Part shown: positions 1 through 7,307 of the stretch, one piece after another
How the letters are laid out: each line of letters begins with the position of its first letter
Position numbering within the stretch: position 1 is the stretch's first letter
Source: Phoronis ovalis
Taxonomy: Eukaryota; Phoronida; Phoronidae
DNA: 15,153 nt
Assembly: GCA_028565635.1 (NCBI GenBank)
Contig: JAOXYB010028911.1
Coordinates: 1-15,153, forward strand
Direction of reading: 5' to 3'
Notes under the pieces: generated by a model
Databases searched by the model: none
What the model saw: the letters and a program-made list of their open reading frames with translations, nothing else
What the model was told of the DNA's origin: nothing
Position numbers and translations under genes: made by a program

Positions 1-416
1 TTGACGTCAATTTATCTTGAACTCCCCCCCTCCCCCATGTCAACAATTGTCAAACTTCTTCAAACCCCCTCCCCCCTCTATTTTGTTGACATAATTAATG
101 GACGGCCCCTTTGCAAAAGACACCCCCTGTTCATTTTTGTAACATCATTGATCATCATTTATTGAAAATATAACACTCCATGACTAAAATTTATTTGCCA
201 CGAAAGCATATATACCATGGTAAAGTATTAAATAAACCTGAAAAAGTATCCCATATGATAGTAACAGTACGGTAAGCTGATAAATGGGAGCCCCCGGAAT
301 GGGCAACACAGGCGGTATATATACAGCCCTAGCTGTGAGTGGCAGCGCAGTACCTCCTGGATGACAAACGTGGGACAAACGTAGCCTGTTTGTTGATGAC
401 AGAAAATAACTAAAAA

Positions 417-541
417 AACTGGATCCACTCTGGTAATTTCATCAAAACAATGGATCCACTTTATTGCTATTTTGGATAAAAAACTGGATCCAGTCTCTGG
501 TATTGAATTTCATAAAAAAAATGGTTCCACTGGGGCTGAAC
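417..541 (+). repeat. Imperfect tandem duplication built around GGATCCA
   Basis: Two adjoining units of about 60-64 bp, near 417-480 and 481-541, share the order AACTGGATCCA, CTCTGGTA, AATTTCAT, a run of A, then TGGATCCACT or TGGTTCCACT. Copies are diverged by substitutions and small indels. The function is unknown and it is probably neutral. Confidence 0.55.
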
Positions 542-905
542 ACTAGTTACCTAAATAATATATAGGCTGCCCCCGGGGGAAGATCATCACATCAATACAA
601 TATACATCCCCAATGCATGACAGTTGGCGGGCTAGATACTACATCGATACTATAAAACATCTAATTGGAAATCCCTTTCAAAGTGTGCAGATTGGTTGAG
701 GTTGAGTTTATTTTCGTTAGATTTAATTCTAACATAGACAGGTACACCCTCAAATGGGAACTATTTAAATATAATTGTTTTCTCAACTTATGTCGCTGTG
801 GCGACAGCCTATGACAATTTAAACAAAGCAACTTTGCAAGATCTAACTACAGTATTTGGACTAGTGTCGTATCATGTGTAACTTTAATATAATTATATAT
901 ATATC

Positions 906-916
906 ATGACTCAGCA
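906..916. promoter_or_regulatory. CNC/small-Maf (antioxidant response) motif upstream of TP53I3
   Basis: ATGACTCAGCA, reverse complement TGCTGAGTCAT, is a full match to the NF-E2/Nrf-type core (RTGACnnnGC with the extended GCTGAGTCA form). It also contains an AP-1 site. It lies 434 bp before the start codon. Nrf-type control is usual for quinone reductases, so the site is plausible, but it is a single motif and the transcription start is unknown. Confidence 0.35.
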
Positions 917-1339
917 GAAAGTTAATTTTCAAACAGCACTGTAACATATTTTGTTATTCTATTGTACAATTATATTATTAATCCTCTTAGTTGTTGTGTT
1001 CAGCACAAAGCGATTGGGAACCTGTTTCAAAAAAACATTACTTTAAGTTACAAGATTAAAACAGGAGGCTAGTTCACATCGATAGTATATCATATTTATT
1101 TAAAAATAAAACACTTTTTCTCCAGCTAACTGGTTAGAACAAATTTATAAATTTACAGTACATGTTAAAAGAGTTTTCACTAAAAGAATGCCTGGCGTAC
1201 CAATTAACAATTCCCAAGATGTCAAACTACATAGCAGTTTTTACTGTTCAAATTAAAATGTTTGAAAAGTATCAATTTGAAAATTTATATGCTAATTTCT
1301 ATTTCTTGCAATGCTTTATAACTTCAGGTGCCAACAGAC

Positions 1340-4300
1340 ATGAAAGCCGTTAAGTTTACGCCTGGGGGTCCAGAGAATTTGTCAACTGAACAAGTTCCAG
1401 TACCTGTTCTCAGACAACGAGAAGTTCTTATTGAAGTTTATAAAACGGCAATAAATAGAGCTGACACCTTACAAGTAACTTTGTTATTCTTTGATTTACT
1501 TTACATACCCCAGTGAATTAAACAATGAGAAATCAGACTAAGCAGCAACCAAGGAAGTTAATGTTATTAATATCCGATCCAAAAATCACCAGAAACCACC
1601 CAAAAATATACATCCTATTTCAAGCTACCTCAGGAGACCACTCAAAAGTTTTCTGACTATATGTAAAAAATGCCACCAGAGCAATCCAATATTTTAGCTA
1701 TAGCGGAAGCAAACGAAATTCAATTTTTTGCAAATGTAGTGGTTGCAAACTAAAATTTAAAAATATATGCTTAGCACTGAATCCAAATTTTTAATGTTAA
1801 ATGAAAGCAATTCAAGAGAAAAGAAAAAAAGTAACAATCCAAATCCAAAATTTCATACCTTAGGCACACCCCCACCACAAAATAAATAATAATAACTGTG
1901 CAACCTCTCCGAAAAACTAATAAAATGCCGTCATCTGACAATTACAAAGCTGTTTTTATTCACTTTGAATCTGTCATAATTTTTGTTCAAGATGAGCTGA
2001 GCTAACTACCATCCGTCGATCTGTATAACTTCACAGGTTGTCACACAATTCAACAAAAGGTGCACTTTCAGATTATTTCACCTTTCTTAGCTTCATTTTC
2101 ATACTAGGTAAAAATAGCAATACATGCTATCATTGGTTGCAAAGCCTGCCATTTTTTTGTAATAAATCACTTGTGCAACTGACATTACGATTACTTAAAA
2201 TTATTTGGGTGGCTTATTAGCTTATCTTGGAGAAAAACTATCGTAGATTCAAATTGAGGAATAATTTTAGAGTCGGACAGGGAAACTTTATTAATTTTCA
2301 GAGTAGCAAGGAAGCCGGGTCCCTTACATGGTAAGCTGCACTATAATAAGTATTATATAAAAGATGAATAGAGGATTGTATAGTGATATTGTTTTTGGTG
2401 ATTTTGAATGTTTTCTGAACTGGATGTTAACATCGATCTCCTGTGTACAGTTGTAGTAAAAGAAAAAACTTTAGATTTTATTTTTAAAAATCACTTTAGT
2501 ATAATCCCGCATTATAAAATCCAATTTACTGTTGAAACATTTAATGTTAGCTCTGTTTGATTATCTCTGAAAGCATAATTATTCGTATCGCTTGGAGCAT
2601 TTTATTACTGTCTGTTTAAAAATTGAATAATATTAAGTAATAAAAAGATTAACTTTTTTTCTGTTGTCATGTCTGCAAACAAAATTTAAATTGTAAGAAA
2701 TAAAAATTACAATACCTTGAAACATTGTACAGTTTATCATGTATTTTAGCGGAAAGGTTTGTACCCTCCACCTGCTGGGGAAAGTCATATATTAGGTTTA
2801 GAAGCTGCCGGACAAATAACACAGCTTGGTCCTGGCTGTGGCAACAAATGGAAAGTCGGAGATAGAGTTACAGCATTACTGGCAGGTAAACTATTCTTGT
2901 TGACAGGTGTTTAAATCAAATTTGTAATATAATAAAATGTAAATGGTGTATAATACATGTTTACTAATTTCGGTAAAAAAAAAAAGTAGCTGCTTTCTTG
3001 ATCAATGGTCCTAGCCTACTTTTAGCACTTGGGGTGCTGATGATCTTACCTTTTGTTATGGTAATAAAAGTGTAATGTCATGTAGGTAAGAGGTCAATAG
3101 ATCATTTTCTTAATTAGCATGCAATACTATAAAAATCGGAAATTTGATGAAAAATTTATACAAAAATATATTTTTATTACAACAGCTCAGTGTAATATAT
3201 AAGCATTATATTTAAAACCTGCAATTCACTTAATACCAAGTGATAATCATTATTAAGTGCTACCTCACTAAACAAATACAAACAGATTCCAACCTCCATG
3301 AACTATAAAATTACTAAATCTTAAAATAGAATGCAAACAAGGAGAATTCAAGTTAAAAGAATGCAGAATTACACCTTAACATTTGCAAATTATGCAGACA
3401 TCTGGAGAAAACTAATTTTTTTAATCTCGCTTATACCTCACTTCCATGAGATAAGAGGTAGATAGATGTCAAACCAAACATTTATGGTTATTAAAATATA
3501 CTGAATTTTAATTCCTTGTTAAAAGTACTTTTCTCTGTAATATTGGAGATTAAATATTTATGTTAGACCATCCGTGTCCAATTAGATTCGCTAAATTGCA
3601 TCATGTGTCGGCCCGTGAGAGAGAATGCTATAATGATCACGAGAAGTTATAATGGACTGGTTTGAAAGTTATAATGGACTGGTTTGAAAGTTATATTGGA
3701 CTGGTTTGAAAGTTATATTGGACAGGTTTGAAAGTTATATTGGACTGGTTTGAAAGTTATATTGGACTGGTTTGAAAGTTATATTGGACTGGTTTGGAAG
3801 TCATAATGAATCCCTCGTGGATCGTTATGAACTACGCTGCGAAGTTGCAAAATGACTGTTTTTTGCGTTTTAAAATTAAAAATTTTAAAATTCGATATTA
3901 CATATTTCTGATGAATCGAGCTGGAAGATTTCTTATATCTGTTGCATCTGCGTTTGTTACCATACACATGCAGCATGAGTTTTCCCGTGCCCAAGTTAGC
4001 AGACAACTTTTTAACAATGGAATATAAGGAATAAATTTTAAGTGTAGCAGACATTCAACATTTCATAGATCAGCCAAGACCACAGAGTACATCAAAAAAA
4101 ACACTAGGTTGCGAAGTTGCAAAATGGCTGTTTTTGCGTTTTTTACAAGACATATTTTGTTTCGAAAACATGGTTTGATATTTTTAGTAGCATTCTTCTC
4201 TTGTACTGACAAATTGTACTGACACAAGTGTGTCACATGTGCATGCTTTGTGGATACAATAAAATGCAAATAATGAATTACAGCTTTTCTGCATTCACTG

Positions 4301-6628
4301 TTTATCCTATTACCAATGGTCTAGTAGAGATTAATAACAGTTTCTTGTCCATTATGGAGATATAATGGGTCTAGACCTATTCTGTGTTTAAATCTTCCAG
4401 GTGGTGGTAATGCTGAATATGTAGCAGCTCATGAAGACTTGTTGATGTCAGTTGAACCCGAAATGTCATGGTCTGAAGCTGCAGCCATTCCTGAAGTCTG
4501 GTTAACTGCTTATCAACTTCTACATGCTGTTGGTGAGTAGATTTGTATGGCCATTGGATGTTACATTTGCAGTGCTAGTCTATTGAGCATTAATCCAATT
4601 AATGAGCTAGCAAATAGATTGAGTAAGTCCAAAAAAGTCGTGAAATTACAGGTCATTAAAAAAAGTCCCTTTCTCTAATTTTGTTTTCTAAAAGATTACT
4701 GCTGCTCCATAAACTATCTCCACCCCCAGAAAACTTGAGAATGATCCTCCATTTAGAAATCCTGGATTTACAAGCTCAGTAATTATTTCATTTTTTGTAG
4801 GCCGTTTACAAAAAACGGACACTGTGTTAATTCATGCTGGTGGAAGCGGTGTTGGAACAGCTGCGATTCAGCTTGTTAAAGCATATGGTGCTAAGGCTAT
4901 AGTTACGGCTGGATCCACGAGTAAGATCAATACAGCATTACAACTCGGAGCAGATCATGGTTTTAATTACAAAGAGTTGGATGGTAAATTTGCTGAAAAA
5001 GTTTCACAGGTTACTAAAGGTAAGAAACAACAACATGGCAACATTCCATTTTTTATTCCATGCCGTTACGTGTGGTAAACCCCCTAAGTATATATGGAAA
5101 ATGTGTCACTTATCTGAATCGGCAGTACAGGTCTGGATTTTAGTGACTCCACTACTCATCAATTGTAAACTATTTAAGGTAATGCAGCTAAAATTTGTCA
5201 ATATACTATTTGAATTTCGATGTGATTATGTATTTTTAGGGAAAGGGGTCAATCTTATATTAGATTGTATAGGCGCGTCATATTATGAAGAAAATGTTGC
5301 CTCCATAGCAACAGATGGACGATGGGTGGTGTATGGACTAATGGGTATGTAGAAATGGAAAATTATCTAAATATGGCTAAACATAATTCCAGGCCCGAGG
5401 CACTAATTAAGTCAGGTGAACACACTGAGGTGCCTCCCGGCCTTTTGTCCTTCATCCATATGAGAGGTGATCACGAGGCCAGTGTCTGTGGTACACATGG
5501 TAACAACTCTACGAAATATAATTAAAAAGTGTGTGTGATATTAACAATTATGTGAGCTTCGTTTCTTCAGAAGTGACCACTTCAATTTCTTATACAGCCA
5601 CTTAGGTTGTGAACCTTACATGATTGTATGTGTATTAAAGCATTTCTTATTGTTCTGACTTCTGTCTGGTGTAAGTATAATAAACAGATAGTGATTGTGG
5701 CTTTCCATCATTTACAATATTCTTTAGCAGTTATCCTGTTTTGTGGCAAAGGACATGCTGGAAAGCATTTGTGTGCATTATAGTATTTCCCTAACTAGTT
5801 ATGTTACTGTTTTCTTTTCAAATTCTCATTTTTGGTTTTGGCTATTTTTAGATTTAAAGTTTCACAAAAGACCATTTCATTTATATTGTATTTCAGGTGG
5901 TGCCAATATTTCTGGTGACATATTAAGCAAAATACTTCGAAAAAGAATTACCATCACTGGTTCAACATTACGGGCTAGGAGCATAGAGGTAGGATCTAAC
6001 AGAATAGGGTGCTGAATGATAAAATATATTCTAATCCACATTTAGTTAATGTCGCTTGCTAAAGCTGTACAGCTGTGTCACTCTCACAAAATTCTTGGTG
6101 CCAGAGGTATTCATATTTACATCAAAAACATTTTTCAACAAGATCTTTCAAGAGGTGGCTTGTTTTAAAGGTTGAGCTATTATGATTTGGAATACCTTAG
6201 TTTAATTAGCTGTATGGTCTGAAGATGTCTATGCTTCTCTTCCAAACACAGATAATATACTGATGATTATGTGATCACTGATGTTAGATCACATTGCTGA
6301 AGCAGTTAATTAAATGTTGTAAACATAACGTATGCGAGTTTAGAAGGCTTATTATGTACAGTCGCGAGTGAACAAAACATTTTAATTTTATGGAGAAGTG
6401 ATTTATCATTATTCTGAATATTTTCGTTATTTACAGTATAAAGGTGAATTAGTGAATAACTTTACATCTCGAGCATTGCCAAGTTTCAAAACAGGACAAT
6501 TGAAGACAATAATTGACAAACAGTTTACTTTAGATGAAATCTCTGCTGCTCATAAATATATGGAAGACAATAGAAATACAGGAAAAATTATTATACAGGT
6601 GAAAGCGGAGACTCATGATGAACTGTAA
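1340..6628 (+). CDS. TP53I3: Quinone oxidoreductase PIG3 (TP53I3 orthologue), seven coding exons
   Basis: Complete spliced gene: 1340-1474, 2750-2885, 4401-4532, 4801-5019, 5240-5344, 5897-5988 and 6437-6628. All introns are GT-AG and every exon joins in frame (1011 nt, 336 residues; human PIG3 has about 332). Family knowledge: PIG3 is an NADPH-dependent, zinc-free MDR reductase of quinones linked to reactive oxygen species; in humans it is a p53 target. Seen here: an N-terminal GroES-like half opening [14 protein letters not shown], then NRAD (40-43) and RKGLYPPP (46-53). [19 protein letters not shown] follows at the domain hinge. The Rossmann glycine motif [13 protein letters not shown] is at 147-159, followed by [21 protein letters not shown] and [14 protein letters not shown] near the C terminus. 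ATG 1340 matches the human start, but a splice acceptor ends at 1327 and the frame stays open between it and the ATG. A 5' exon is therefore likely, probably untranslated, possibly adding residues. The C terminus is odd: it ends HDEL. Confidence 0.94.
1475..2749 (+). other. TP53I3 intron 1
   Basis: It opens GTAACT and closes TGTATTTTAG. The 1275 bp are AT-rich with short homopolymer runs. I see no coding exon, RNA gene or clear repeat in it. Confidence 0.7.
3646..3810 (+). repeat. 22-bp minisatellite, seven copies plus a degenerate end
   Basis: Seven head-to-tail 22-bp units start at 3646, 3668, 3690, 3712, 3734, 3756 and 3778. Each begins GTTATAATGGACTGG or GTTATATTGGACTGG and ends TTTGAAA. 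The first two units carry TAAT and the later five TATT. Unit 4 has GACAGG and unit 7 ends TTTGGAA. A degraded partial unit follows at 3800. The graded variants suggest recent expansion by slippage or unequal exchange. Confidence 0.95.
3838..3871 (+). repeat. Direct repeat copy A (about 34 bp)
   Basis: It begins TGCGAAGTTGCAAAATGACT and ends TTTTTGCGTTTT. It differs from the copy at 4110-4142 by one A/G change and one T of run length. It lies directly beyond the minisatellite. Confidence 0.85.
4110..4142 (+). repeat. Direct repeat copy B (about 33 bp)
   Basis: Second copy, 272 bp downstream of copy A, beginning TGCGAAGTTGCAAAATGGCT and ending TTTTGCGTTTT. Read on the - strand, both copies encode a similar short string (KTxILQLR). 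This suggests fragments of one dispersed repeat family and not a gene. Confidence 0.85.
4801..5019 (+). CDS. TP53I3: TP53I3 exon 4: NADPH-binding Rossmann segment
   Basis: This exon (residues about 135-208) begins in phase 1 after a TTTTTTGTAG acceptor and ends at AAAG before gtaaga. It carries [19 protein letters not shown], the glycine-rich dinucleotide-binding turn of the MDR fold. IVTAGS follows at the second beta strand, where the NADPH 2'-phosphate is bound in family structures. [10 protein letters not shown] matches the human GFNYKKED segment. There is no zinc-binding cysteine cluster, as expected for the quinone-reductase branch. Confidence 0.93.
5345..5896 (+). other. TP53I3 intron 5 with a GC-rich hairpin
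   Basis: A 552-bp intron (GTATGT to TATTTCAG). Around 5390-5500 the base composition rises in GC compared with the surrounding intron. A hairpin is possible between GGCCCGAGGCAC (5392-5403) and GTGCCTCCCGGCC (5430-5442). The seven inner pairs GAGGCAC/GTGCCTC are perfect and the outer ones are interrupted. The remainder is unremarkable AT-rich intron. Confidence 0.6.
5989..6436 (+). other. TP53I3 intron 6
   Basis: A 448-bp intron (GTAGGA to TTATTTACAG). I see no secondary feature in it. Confidence 0.7.
6437..6628 (+). CDS. TP53I3: TP53I3 terminal coding exon with C-terminal HDEL
   Basis: The acceptor is TTATTTACAG and the exon is in phase 0. It encodes YKGELVNNF, the long [20 protein letters not shown] stretch typical of the family's C-terminal lid, and GKIIIQ. 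A tail, VKAETHDEL, then precedes TAA. Human PIG3 stops just after the equivalent beta strand (GKIVLELPQ), so the tail is a short extension. A donor-like CAG|gtgaaa at 6598-6599 sits exactly where the extension begins. A transcript spliced there would lose HDEL; I see no partner exon that would decide it. Confidence 0.88.
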   Translation, partial: YKGELVNNFTSRALPSFKTGQLKTIIDKQFTLDEISAAHKYMEDNRNTGKIIIQVKAETHDEL

Positions 6629-7246
6629 GAATTTGATGATGCATCATTACAGTACTCATTTTGTTGAAGAGACTTATCAACTTATCAAACAGCAATTGTA
6701 TGAGTCACAGTCCCTGAGAATATTCTTAATTGGAAATAAAGGAGAAGTAAAATCAGTCAACCAAAACAAATATTCTTGTTGAAGAATTTATATTGTATGT
6801 TCAACAGCCAAACAGCATTTTACTTTAAAAAAAATTAAGAAAGACATTTATCACACCTGTAATCATGATTTCACTAACAAGTATTCATTCTCAAACTAAA
6901 GAGCTTAAAACAATTGTAATAACTATGGAATTTATAAAACATCAAACCCATGCTTATTTTTTTGCTTGGAAGGAGTTTAAACAAAATAAATACATAACGA
7001 TAAAGTCGGACATGATTGACAAAATTAAAACTTACTTTAATACATCTTGTGCACAAAATAAACTTGTATCTCATGAAATATGGTATTATGGTATCCTTCT
7101 TGGTAAAAATTGGGACTGATAATATGAAACGACTTTCAAATTAACAGTGCAGTAGAAAGAAAATATCATTGGTACATGTACAGCCTAAACAATCCGATTT
7201 TGATGTATTTAGATGACAATTTTACATAAACATAGTAAATGTACAA
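6629..7246. other. Convergent intergenic region with both 3' UTRs
   Basis: 618 bp between the two stop codons. On the + strand, AATAAA poly(A) signals for TP53I3 occur at 6735-6740, 6985-6990 and 7057-7062. On the - strand there is no AATAAA in this interval; an ATTAAA (plus-strand TTTAAT, 7036-7041) about 205 nt past the TNPO3 stop is the best candidate. The 6865-7119 open frames on both strands are low-complexity AT-rich text. Confidence 0.6.
6735..6740 (+). terminator. Probable TP53I3 polyadenylation signal
   Basis: AATAAA lies 107 nt after the TAA stop and is the first canonical hexamer downstream. Two later copies (6985, 7057) could give longer 3' UTRs. Confidence 0.45.
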
Positions 7247-7307
7247 TCATCGATATAGTCTGGCAAAATCCCTCAAAGCATGTGATACTTGTTTTTCATC
7301 CTCAGCA
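7247..7307 (-). CDS. TNPO3: TNPO3 terminal coding exon
   Basis: A 61-nt coding segment after a GTATTTCAG acceptor. It completes a serine codon (AG|T), then encodes [19 protein letters not shown] and TGA. Human TNPO3 ends AEECKQVCWALRDFTRLFR, so identity and length leave little doubt. Nothing similar lies nearer to the preceding exon, which confirms the long intron. Confidence 0.93.

Larger units (their letters stand above)
1..1327. other. Upstream flank / probable 5' UTR intron of TP53I3
   Basis: No convincing coding exon. The first 130 bases are C-rich pyrimidine blocks mixed with short TTGAC/GTCAA elements; positions 1-10 (TTGACGTCAA) form a CRE-like palindrome. The middle holds an imperfect duplication (417-541). 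The rest is AT-rich. The end, TGCTTTATAACTTCAG at 1312-1327, looks like a splice acceptor for the first coding exon. Its unseen 5' exon may be in this stretch or further left. Open frames here are short and look random. Confidence 0.6.
2886..4400 (+). other. TP53I3 intron 2, repeat-bearing
   Basis: The largest intron of the gene (1515 bp, GTAAAC to AATCTTCCAG). It contains a small inverted repeat, CACTTAATA at 3227-3235 with TATTAAGTG at 3251-3259. It also contains the 22-bp minisatellite at 3646-3810 and two near-identical 34-bp direct repeats. Open frames over 3779-4269 on both strands arise from this repeat DNA and match no protein I recognise. Confidence 0.7.

Noticed and set aside
184-428. 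- strand frames near a TATATATA at 315-322
   Set aside because: The peptides are hydrophobic random strings with no homology. The TATA-like text is common in DNA this AT-rich and has no supporting start site.
1162-1353. 63-codon + strand frame overlapping the first TP53I3 exon
   Set aside because: It is in a different frame from the conserved coding sequence and crosses the splice acceptor. Its residues are an AT-rich random string.
3779-4269. Open frames on both strands in TP53I3 intron 2
   Set aside because: They are produced by the minisatellite and the 34-bp direct repeats. They are short, lack recognisable domains and are explained by repeat DNA.
4957-5352. 131-codon + strand frame over TP53I3 exons 4-5
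   Set aside because: Only the stretch from about 5240, which is exon 5, is in the conserved frame ([17 protein letters not shown]). The upstream part is intron 4 plus an off-frame reading of exon 4. Homology requires the intron 5020-5239.
6865-7119. 84-codon + strand and 66-codon - strand frames between the genes
   Set aside because: Low-complexity, AT-rich frames in the 3' UTR interval with no similarity to a known family and no splice context.
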